Assembly (NCBI RefSeq): GCF_020073745.1
Contig: NZ_JAIRAU010000059.1
Span: 124,001 to 188,000 of the forward strand
Length of the DNA: 64,000 nucleotides
Reading direction: 5' to 3'
Origin: Nannocystis pusilla
Lineage (GTDB): Bacteria > Myxococcota_A > Polyangia > Nannocystales > Nannocystaceae
Part shown: positions 1 through 6,828 of the stretch, in pieces
Numbering within the stretch: position 1 is the first letter of the stretch
Layout: every line of letters starts with the position of its first letter
The notes under the pieces: model-generated
Told to the model about the DNA's origin: nothing
Database searches by the model: none
Seen by the model: the letters and a program-made list of their open reading frames with translations, nothing else
Position numbers and translations under genes: made by a program

Positions 1-399
1 GAAGTCGTTGAGCACCACCGGGGTGGTCTCGGGGTTGCCGAGGCGCGCGTCGCCCCAGCCGTCGCAGCCGATCAAGGCTGTCCGATCGGTCAGGCGGACG
101 ACGCCGGCGGCGGGCAACCACGACAGCCGCGGGCGCCGGGCGCCGAGGTCGAGCACGGCCGTGCGCACGGCCTCGATCGAGCTGCCGTAGTAGTCGTGGT
201 TGCCGAGCACGAAGTAGATCGGCCCGGGCACGCCCTGCGCGAGCAGGCGCAGGTGATGCTCGAGCGACTCGGCGTGCGAGAGGTCGCCGCTCAAGATCAA
301 GGCGTCGGCCTTCGGTGCGGCGAGCTCGACGGCGAAGCGCCGCACGCCGTCGTCGTCGAGGAAGTCGAGGTGGATGTCGGTCGCCCAGGCGAGGCGCAC
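1..399 (-). CDS. Metallophosphoesterase, N-terminal part (runs off the window)
   Basis: The first 133 codons of a calcineurin-like phosphoesterase are present; the gene continues beyond base 1. From a GTG start the protein opens VRLAWATDIHLD, giving the metal-binding D-x-H motif at about residues 7-9. A GDLS motif follows near residue 40 and GNHDYYG near residue 67, so the first three metal-ligand blocks of the family are visible. The C-terminal histidine blocks lie outside the window. No signal peptide or membrane segment is seen, so a cytosolic phosphatase or nuclease is likely; the substrate cannot be told. It is transcribed away from the AhpD-like gene. The start is the first in-frame start before the D-x-H strand; no clear ribosome site precedes it. 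Confidence 0.8.
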   Translation of the reverse strand, partial: MRLAWATDIHLDFLDDDGVRRFAVELAAPKADALILSGDLSHAESLEHHLRLLAQGVPGPIYFVLGNHDYYGSSIEAVRTAVLDLGARRPRLSWLPAAGVVRLTDRTALIGCDGWGDARLGNPETTPVVLNDF

Positions 400-518
400 C
401 GACGGAGGATAGCGCGACGGCAGGGCGGTTTGGCGGCGCGCTGCGCCCGGACGCCGTGTCGTACACGCGGGCGACGCGGGCTTTCTCGGGGGACGCCGAT
501 CGCGGTACAGTGGCGATC

Positions 519-1103
519 ATGGCCTGGATCCGCATCGTCGACCCCGAACACGCCGAGGGCCTCCTCGCGCGGATCTACCGCGCCGCGATCGCGCGTGCCG
601 GCAAGATCTTCAACGTGCTGCGGATCCAGAGCGTGCAGCCGCGCGTCCTGCAGGCATCGCTCGACCTGTATCGTGAACTGATGTTCGGGCCCGGTCCGCT
701 GTCCCGCGCCCAGCGCGAGATGGTCGCGGTCGCGGTGTCGCGCACGAACAATTGCGTGTATTGAACGCGCGCGCACAGCGACGACCTCCGGGCCGAGGTC
801 GAGGCACAACCGAATGTCCACACTATCGCCGACGCGCTCGAGCGCGACCCGGACGGCGCCGCCCTGAGCCCCGCCGACCGGGCGATGATCGACGTCGCGG
901 TGGCGCTGACCCGCGACAGCAAGGCGATCGGTCGGCGGGAGATCGACGGCCTGCGCGCCCACGGTTTTGACGATGCTGCGATCCACCAGATCGTGCAGAT
1001 CACCGCGCTGTTCAATTACTACAACCGGCTGGTCGACGGGCTCGGCGGGGAGTTCGAGCCCGAATGGGGCGACGACCCGCTGGCTTCCGAGCGCAAGCGG
1101 TAG
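519..1103 (+). CDS. AhpD-like peroxidase-related selenoprotein (Sec at residue 82)
   Basis: This reads as one 194-residue protein if the in-frame TGA at 762-764 is translated as selenocysteine. The upstream part ends SRTNNCVY and the downstream part continues in the same frame with TRAHSDDL. That gives NNC-V-Y-U-TRAH, the carboxymuconolactone decarboxylase/AhpD active site in which the usual C-x-x-C is C-x-x-U with the conserved downstream His. The 3' half (ALSPADRAMIDVAVALTRD, then ITALFNYYNRLVDGLG) is typical of peroxidase-related AhpD proteins and has no plausible start of its own. AhpD proteins reduce peroxides or disulfides through this dithiol. A standard gene caller would truncate the gene at the TGA. 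The alternative is a nonsense mutation. The hairpin just downstream, intact coding after the TGA and the position exactly at the catalytic Cys favour Sec. Confidence 0.85.
762..801 (+). promoter_or_regulatory. Bacterial SECIS element of the AhpD-like gene
   Basis: The UGA (762-764) is followed after 17 nt by a perfect 7-bp stem: CGACCTC at 782-788 pairs with GAGGTCG at 795-801. The loop is CGGGCC, with G at its second position. Bacterial SECIS elements are short apical hairpins within the coding region just 3' of the UGA, with a G near the start of the loop, and are bound by SelB. Seen: the stem and its spacing. Inferred: SelB binding. Confidence 0.7.
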
Positions 1104-1284
1104 CGCTGCATAGGAAGACTGATAGTCAAGGATAGAGCTGGATATCTGGGGATAAGGAACTCCTGCTCGGAGCTGGGCCGGCGCTGTCGGTGGTTCTGCT
1201 CAAGAATTTGAAATCAATGAGAATTCTGGTCGCTGTTGGCGGCTGACGCCCGGCGTGGCACACGGCCTGCTCTGTCGATCGGCG

Positions 1285-1414
1285 TTCGGGATGGCTCAGC
1301 GGCAGAGCGCGCCGTGAGAACGATCCCCGCGGCGATTTCTCCCCTCGTGGGAAGTGAGGCGCGGGGTTACTTCAGAGGGACGGCGAGGACGCAGGTTCGA
1401 CTCCTGCTCCCGAA
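1285..1414 (+). ncRNA. YrlA-type Y RNA candidate with tRNA-like ends, upstream of rsr
   Basis: The ends fold as a tRNA without an anticodon arm. The acceptor stem is TTCGGGA (1285-1291) with TCCCGAA (1408-1414). T1292 and G1293 correspond to positions 8 and 9. The D stem is GCTC (1294-1297) with GAGC (1305-1308), with a GG in its loop. The T arm is GCAGG (1391-1395), TTCGACT loop, CCTGC (1403-1407). In place of the anticodon arm there are about 80 nt containing a 7-bp stem, CCCCGCG (1325-1331) with CGCGGGG (1360-1366). This is the design known for bacterial YrlA RNAs, in which a tRNA-like module is joined to a Ro-binding module, and such RNAs are usually encoded beside rsr. The rsr start is 150 nt downstream. 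The transcript ends are not known and may extend to about 1460. No CCA is encoded. Confidence 0.75.
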
Positions 1415-1567
1415 CCTGAGTCCGATCGAGGCAGTGAGATCGCGGTTACTTCTTCCGAAAAGAAAAACCACACCGCGGTCGGCGTTCTCCTCGATCGGGC
1501 TCGCTTTCTTGATTGTCGCTCTCTTCTTCCTCGATCCCCGCTCGCGCGGGGGAAAGGACAGTGCGTC

Positions 1568-3184
1568 ATGGCTCTCTTCCGGCGTGGCAATCGTGGCAAG
1601 GGCTCGAGCAACGGCGAGTCCCACCTCAACTGGATGGGCGGGACCTCCTGGTTCATCCGCGATCCGCTCCTGCGCCTGCGCCTGGCCGCGGCGTCCTGCT
1701 TCTTCGGCGAGCCGATGTATTACCAGCGCGATGCCGTCGACGAGCGGCCGCGCCGCCGCGCGCCGGCGTTCGCGCTCACCGACGCCGACGTCGCGCGGCT
1801 GCGCGAGACGCTCGGCGCGGTGGATCCGCAGGAGTGGCGCAGCCGCACGCCGGCGGAATTGCTCGAGCATTGCATCGACGAGGCGCTGAGCCACGACGCG
1901 GAGGGCACGCTCCGCGAGGCGGCGCGGCTGCGCGACGAGGCGCTGGTGCGCACGACCCCGCAGGTGATCCTGGTGCGGGCGGCCCACCACGCGGCTGTGC
2001 GCGGCACCGGCCTCGTGCGCACATGGGCCAGGGCGATCATCGCTCGCGCCGACGAGCCGGCGGTGGGCCTGGCCTACCAGCTGAACCGCTTCGGCAAGCC
2101 GATCCCCAACGCGCTCAAGAAGGCGTGGCGCGACGCGTTCGAGCGCTTCGACGATGATGCGCTGGCGAAGTACCGGCTCGAGTCGCGGGCGGCGAAATCG
2201 GTGGACGTGGTCAACCTCGTGCACCCGCGCGGCGCCGCGGTGGACCGGCTCGCCAGGGGCACGCTCACCACGACCGATCGCACCTGGGAGGCGATCGTGT
2301 CGGCGCGCGGCAGCACGCCGGAGGCGTGGACCGAGGCGCTGCCGGTGATGGGCCACATGGCGCTGCTCCGCAACCTGCGGAACCTCGTGAAGGCCGAGAT
2401 CCCGGCCGAGAGCTTCACCGCCAGGCTCGTCGGCGGGGCGCGCACGGGCAAGCAGCTGCCGTTCCGCTACTACAGCGCCTACCAGGCGCTGGGGGACGAC
2501 GCACCGGCGAAGGTGCGCGAGGCGGTCGAGGAAAGTCTGATGATCTCGCTCGAGAACCTGCCGTGGCTCGGCGGCCGGACGATGGCGCTGTGCGACAACA
2601 GCGGGTCGGCGCAGGGCAGCACCACCTCGGCGATGGGGACCATGAAGATCTCCACCATCGCCAACCTCACCGGCGTGCTGGCGGGGATGCGCTCCGACGA
2701 CGGCCACCTCGGCATCTTCGGCGACCACCTCGAGACCATGGCGATCCGCAAGCGCAGCTCCGTGTTCGCGCAGCTCGACGAGGCCGAGCGCGTGGCGAAG
2801 GGCATCGGACTCGGCACCGAGAACGGGATCTGGCTGTTCTGGGACAGGGCGATCCGCGAGCGCCAGCGCTGGGATCACGTGTTCGTGTTCTCGGACATGC
2901 AGGCGGGCCACGGCGGCCTCTACGGCACCAACCCCCGGCAGTACCGCGAGTTCGCCTGGGAAGGCCGCGACCGGTACATCGACGTGGCCAAGCTGATCGC
3001 CCGCTACCGGGCCACGGTGAACCGGGACGTGCGCGTGTTCCTCGTGCAGGTCGCCGGCTATCAGGACACGCTGGTGCCGGAGCACTACCGGTACACGTAC
3101 GTCCTCGGCGGCTGGGGCCCCGGCATCCTCGGCTACGCGGCGGAGATGGCGGAGGTTGAGCAGATGCGGGCGAGCCAGGGGTGA
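1568..3184 (+). CDS. rsr: TROVE-domain Ro60 orthologue (Rsr)
   Basis: A 538-residue protein close to the usual length of bacterial Ro60. The first two thirds is the helical-repeat TROVE ring: GEPMYYQ near residue 50, then HHAAVRGTGLVRTWARAII, then QLNRFGKPIPNALKKAW, and later MALLRNLRNLVKAEIP. The C-terminal third is a von Willebrand A domain with the MIDAS sequence CDNSGSA (D-x-S-x-S). Ro60 proteins bind Y RNAs and misfolded RNAs and, in bacteria, work with exonucleases in RNA decay and stress recovery. The start MALFRRGN follows a GGGGGAAAGGACA stretch that can serve as ribosome site. A tRNA-like Y RNA candidate lies directly upstream in the same orientation, which supports the assignment. 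Confidence 0.93.
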   Translation: MALFRRGNRGKGSSNGESHLNWMGGTSWFIRDPLLRLRLAAASCFFGEPMYYQRDAVDERPRRRAPAFALTDADVARLRETLGAVDPQEWRSRTPAELLEHCIDEALSHDAEGTLREAARLRDEALVRTTPQVILVRAAHHAAVRGTGLVRTWARAIIARADEPAVGLAYQLNRFGKPIPNALKKAWRDAFERFDDDALAKYRLESRAAKSVDVVNLVHPRGAAVDRLARGTLTTTDRTWEAIVSARGSTPEAWTEALPVMGHMALLRNLRNLVKAEIPAESFTARLVGGARTGKQLPFRYYSAYQALGDDAPAKVREAVEESLMISLENLPWLGGRTMALCDNSGSAQGSTTSAMGTMKISTIANLTGVLAGMRSDDGHLGIFGDHLETMAIRKRSSVFAQLDEAERVAKGIGLGTENGIWLFWDRAIRERQRWDHVFVFSDMQAGHGGLYGTNPRQYREFAWEGRDRYIDVAKLIARYRATVNRDVRVFLVQVAGYQDTLVPEHYRYTYVLGGWGPGILGYAAEMAEVEQMRASQG

Positions 3185-3281
3185 AGACGCGACGCCGCGA
3201 GTCGGCACGCGCAGCGCGGACGCGCTCGTCCGCGCTGCACGTGCACCACGGCCGCGCGAGCACCAGGCCGGGGACGTGCGC

Positions 3282-3995
3282 TCACGGCTCGACGGCGAGG
3301 TCGATGTCGATCGTCACCGGGATGGCGAGCCCTGTGTACGTGCAAGAGCACTGGCCGGCGATGTCGCCGGCGACGCATTCCGGGTGGTTGGAGGCGACTC
3401 TCTGCCAGACCCGGTCGACGTCGAGCTGCAAGCTCGCCTTCAGCCGGCCGTCGGCGAACGCGAACGAGTCGAAGATCTCGAGGCCGGACAGATCCTCGGT
3501 CTGCTCGTAGAAGTGGCTGTGATCGGTCGGATCCGGCGGGAACTCCACCTGTGCCCACAGATACTTGAAGTTGGCCTTGAACGAAGCGTCCGAGCGCTCG
3601 AGCTGAGGGTCGAACGACAGGTAGATCACCAGGTCCTCGCTCTCGAACATGAAGGCCTGATAATCGTCGTTGCTCGAGTTACAAAACCCGCTCCAATGGT
3701 TGCACTTCAGGCCCGGCGCCCCGTCGTCGTCGTGGGCGACGATGTGCTTCGAGGCCGGCGGACAGAAGTCGAGCTCGCACTCGGGGACGGCGGGGCTGCC
3801 CGGAGTCGCAGCCACGCAGAGCCCGGGCTCACCCTCCGTGCCCGACGACTCCACGGTCGCGCCGGTGGTCGGGGGGTCGGTGCTGGTGGCCCCCGTGGAG
3901 CCGGAGCTCGATTCGCTCGTGTCGTCGCCGCCGTCCTTCCCCGGCCCGCAGGCGATCGCACACAGCATGAACAGCAGTAAGTTAATCGACTTCAT
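3282..3995 (-). CDS. Secreted lipoprotein of unknown function
   Basis: 237 residues starting MKSINLLLFMLCAIAC, a short lipoprotein signal with lipobox A-I-A-C near residue 16. A Ser/Thr/Gly/Asp-rich linker follows (about residues 17-50), then a Cys-containing globular domain with SKHIVAHDDDGAPG, FMFESEDLVIYLSFDPQ and a C-terminal CSCTYTGLAIPVTIDIDLAVEP. The linker style is shared with most lipoproteins in this window. An upstream Met is in frame at 4058, but the one chosen gives the signal peptide. I do not recognise the family. Confidence 0.8.
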   Translation of the reverse strand: MKSINLLLFMLCAIACGPGKDGGDDTSESSSGSTGATSTDPPTTGATVESSGTEGEPGLCVAATPGSPAVPECELDFCPPASKHIVAHDDDGAPGLKCNHWSGFCNSSNDDYQAFMFESEDLVIYLSFDPQLERSDASFKANFKYLWAQVEFPPDPTDHSHFYEQTEDLSGLEIFDSFAFADGRLKASLQLDVDRVWQRVASNHPECVAGDIAGQCSCTYTGLAIPVTIDIDLAVEP

Positions 3996-4057
3996 CGTGG
4001 CAGGGTACCACGGCCGCCTCGGCCCGGCCAGGTTCGTCGAGGCGCGCCTTTTGCCCA

Positions 4058-4558
4058 CGGCCTGCCCGCGTCCTCCTCGGCCTCGGCGCGGTGCTGGTCG
4101 CCCTGGGGACGCTCGTCACGCCCCCGTGAGTGATGCGCCCGTTCCGTCCGCAGGGGCCCACGGAGCTGGCAGTCGCGCTGTGGGTGCTGCGATTCGGGCC
4201 GTGGCTGCTCGCCCTGGCCGGGCTGATGGCGACGGTCGCGGTGGTGCGCGCGTGGCCCGGCGGGTGGTGGCGACGCGTCGGGGCGCTGTCGCTGTTGTTG
4301 CTGACGATCGGGGCAGGCGCCCTGTCGCGGGTCAACGTGTTCGAGGAGATGTTCGCGCCGCTGCCCGCGCCGCGCTTCGCGGCGGCGAGCGAGTCCGGGC
4401 TGCCGGCCGAGGCGATCGTGATGGCCGTGCGAGTCGGCGAGCAGGCGCGGGCGTATCCGGTCGAAGTGATGGCGTATCACCACGTGCTCAACGACGCGGT
4501 GGGGGATACGCCGCTGGTCGTCACATATTGAACGCTCTGCCACACCGGTCTGGTGTGA
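4058..4558 (+). pseudogene. 5' half of a split DUF3179 selenoprotein gene (copy A)
   Basis: This matches the first half of the intact copy at 4713, from the membrane-spanning N-terminus (RPFRPQGPTELAVAL, then RAWPGGWWRR) to YPVEVMAYHHVLND and VVTY-U-TLCHTGLV. The in-frame TGA at 4529-4531 sits at the Sec position, and the GGTCT-loop hairpin follows. Reading then hits a stop at 4556-4558, exactly where homology to the intact gene is lost. The missing 3' half is found at 33394-34093. There is a second lesion: the codon before GTGATG near 4128 is TGA where the intact copy has TGG, so even the N-terminus is broken unless ATG 4130 or 4133 is used. Both the truncation and the stop point to a decayed remnant of the pre-integration gene. 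Confidence 0.85.
4540..4557 (+). repeat. Putative attL core, identical to attR
   Basis: CCACACCGGTCTGGTGTG is found here and, identical, at 33394-33411. It is also the SECIS hairpin of the split DUF3179 gene: stem CCACACC with GGTGTG(G) and loop GGTCT. Sequence on either side differs between the two ends, so the shared block is 18 bp. Inverted arms around a short spacer are the usual form of a tyrosine-recombinase core site. Confidence 0.7.
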
Positions 4559-4614
4559 TTCGGCGGCGTGCAAGTCGTCGAGAACACTGGGCTTTCAGGC
4601 GCTGGCTGCGAGGC

Positions 4615-4636
4615 TGTGCCCAAATTTTTGCCAAAA
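4615..4636 (+). repeat. Left copy of subterminal direct repeat (possible integrase arm site)
   Basis: TGTGCCCAAATTT, two extra T, then GCCAAAA. The same sequence without the two T lies at 33251-33270 in the same orientation, inside the other end of the island. In a circularised island the two would flank the core as direct repeats, 57 nt on one side and 123 nt on the other, as arm-type sites of tyrosine integrases do. Confidence 0.5.
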
Positions 4637-4712
4637 ACACTCCGGGCGATCAAGGCCGCGCGGGGCAACTTCACGCTGAGCGCAAACGCTTTAAAGTGTA
4701 TACTCGTGGTCC

Positions 4713-5903
4713 ATGTCAACGCGACGTCCCTTCGTACTCCTCGGCCTCGGTGCGCTGCTCATCGCGCTGGCGACCCTGATCACGCCGCTGTGGGTGATGC
4801 GCCCGTTCCGACCGCAGGGGCCGACCGAGCTGGCGGTCGCGCTGGGGGTGCTGCGCTTCGGACCGTGGCTGCTCCTTGGGGCAGGTCTCATGGCTGTCGC
4901 TGCGGTGGTGCGCGCATGGCCCGGCGGGTGGTGGCGGCGGAGCGGCGCGGTGGTGATGCTGCTGCTGACGCTCGGCGCCGGCGGGCTGTCGCGGGTCAAC
5001 GTCTTTGAAAAGATGTTCGAGCCGATGCCGGCGCCGCGCTTCGCGGGCGCGAGTGAGTCGGGCTTGCCCGACGATGCGATCGTGATGGCGGTGCGCGTGG
5101 GCGAGGCGGCGCGAGCGTACCCGGTCGAGGTGATGGCCTACCATCACGTGCTCAATGACGTCGTCGGAGATCAGCCGATCGTCGTGACATATTGAACGCT
5201 TTGCCACACTGGTCTAGTGTGGGCGCGGGCAATCCAGGGCAAGACGCTGACGTTCCACCTCGCGGGGATCCACAACCAGAACTTCCTTATGCGCGACGAG
5301 GAGACGGGGAGCTTCTGGCAGCAGGTCAGCGGGGAGTGCATCGCCGGGCCCATGAAGGGGGCGCAGCTCGAGCGGGTCCACAACGACGAACTGACGGTCG
5401 CGCGCTTTCAGCGCGAGTCACCGGCGGGGCAGGTGCTCCTTCGTGAACGAGGTCGTGTGGGCAGCTACGAGCGCGACTGGGAGCCAGGTATCGACAAGCT
5501 ACCGACGGTCGTCGACACCAGCGACTCGCCGCTACCTCCGCGAGCCCTTGTCGCTGGGATCGCGGTGGGCGGACAGGCGCGGGCGTACGAGGCGAGCCAA
5601 CTCGCGGCTGAGCGCGTGATCCTCGACGAGCTAGGAGACGTTCCGGTCGTGCTCTGGTCGGGCGGAGGTCGGATGGTGCGGGCATTCGATCGACGAATTG
5701 ACGGTAAGGCACTACTGCTGGCGCCAGCCGACCCCGAACACCTACGTGACGCAAAGACTGGGAGCTTATGGGATTTCCGCGGCTGCCCCGTTGAGGGTCC
5801 GCATGTGAGATCCAAAGATTGCATGGAGACAGTGCCTGTCCTTTGGGACTACTGGTTCGACTGGAGGCTATACAATCCATCGACCAGCATCTATAGCCGG
5901 TAG
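4713..5903 (+). CDS. Intact DUF3179 membrane selenoprotein (Sec at residue 161, U-x-x-C)
   Basis: A 396-residue protein when TGA 5193-5195 is read as selenocysteine. N-terminus: three hydrophobic segments at about residues 8-28, 43-65 and 76-93, with RAWPGGWWRR between the second and third. The DUF3179 domain follows: YPVEVMAYHHVLNDVVGDQPIVVTY-U-TLCHTGLVW, then IHNQNFLMRDEETGSFWQQ, SGECIAGPM, DWEPGIDKLP and a C-terminal WDFRGCPVEGP with LWDYWFDWR. Most DUF3179 proteins have TYCxLC here, so U replaces the first Cys of a C-x-x-C redox pair. Function of the family is unknown; a membrane-anchored redox role is an inference. It sits 156 bp inside the left island end and may replace the gene destroyed by integration. 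A TATACT box lies about 15 nt before the ATG; no clear ribosome site is seen. Confidence 0.87.
5193..5222 (+). promoter_or_regulatory. SECIS element of the intact DUF3179 gene
   Basis: Eight nt after the UGA, CCACACT (5204-5210) pairs perfectly with AGTGTGG (5216-5222) around the loop GGTCT (5211-5215). The E. coli fdhF SECIS apical loop also contains GGUCU, the sequence contacted by SelB. Copies A and C carry the same loop with stem CCACACC/GGTGTGG. One stem base pair differs (T-A here, C-G there) with pairing kept, which is a compensatory change and supports a selected RNA structure. Confidence 0.82.
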
Positions 5904-6170
5904 ACCTGAGCCCAACATTTCCCGACTCGCGCACTGGCCAACGAACGCGGAATTGGTCTGCAAGGCCGGGTTCGGGTGCTCTCACCCAGTGAGCGACGTC
6001 CCCCGCGAGCACGATTGGTCCCGGGCGCGGTTCTCGGTACGCTCATCCTGCATTACCGCGATGTACCGGCATCCCAGAATCTGTTTTGCCCTGGAGAGCC
6101 CTGAGAGCATCCGGAGGAGAGCCTGTCTGCCGATGGAGAGATCACCCTCAGTAAGTCCCAGGTTCTGTGG

Positions 6171-6828
6171 GTGTTACTGGCCCTTGTATGGGCAGCGACA
6201 GTCGGATACTCTTCCGGAGTGAACCGATCGATTCACTACCCCGCAGATCTAGCAAGGGTGACAAAGGAGCGATGGCGCAAGCATAGCGATGACTTTCGAC
6301 TGCCCAAACTCGACACGCTTGCTCGATTACTTGCAGTCGCATTCTTCTCCTCACTCGAAGCGGAGGAGGGCCGAGATCTGATCTTCGGATTATGCTGCAT
6401 TCCAGAGGGCGCGCGTCTACTACATTGCGGCCGTTCGTGCCAGAAAGAGTACACCGGTTGCGAGATCCTCCGTTTTGAGCATCCACTTCCCTTGGAGGTC
6501 GAAACACTTCGCAAGCTTGCCCCTGCCGTGTCATCACACCTTGGCTACGTCTTGGTTGAATGGAAAAGTCAAGGGCGAAGTCAGGATGCACTCCAAATTA
6601 CCGGCATTGCCCACTTCGGCACTTCGTGGACTCTCGCCAAGAAGGGCTTCGGGGAGAAAGAGGTTGACCCGCCGCACTCGCTCCTCATTGATATCCAGGG
6701 CCGGGGCGATCTGACAGTTTCGGTAGGTCGCTGGCAGGTCGCCGCGTTTTCACGGGGCAGTGTCTTGCCTAGTCAATCTAGCCATCTGCAACTGAGTTTC
6801 CCACCGGCTGGCGCCGACCCGCGGGGAT
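6171..6828 (+). pseudogene. 5' part of an interrupted sensor/diadenylate-cyclase-like gene
   Basis: The reading frame encodes VNRSIHYPADLARVTKERW, LARLLAVAFFSSLEAEEGRDLIFGLC and LVEWKSQGRSQDALQITGIAHFGTSW. This resembles the sensor (DACND-like) domain found in front of DisA_N-type cyclase domains. GC is visibly lower than in neighbouring genes, suggesting recent transfer. The frame runs into the left end of the IS110 element near 6828; the rest of the gene resumes at about 8389. The true start may be GTG 6219 (VNRSIHYP). The family name rests on pattern memory and is moderately sure. Confidence 0.6.

Noticed and set aside
762-764. TGA in the AhpD-like gene as a sequencing error or nonsense mutation
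   Set aside because: It falls exactly on the active-site Cys position, the downstream frame is well kept, and a SECIS-like hairpin follows; two other TGA codons in the window sit at a second redox Cys in the same way.
1285-1414. A tRNA gene with an intron
   Set aside because: Acceptor, D and T arms are good, but there is no anticodon stem at either side of the central part, and the position beside rsr fits a Y RNA better.
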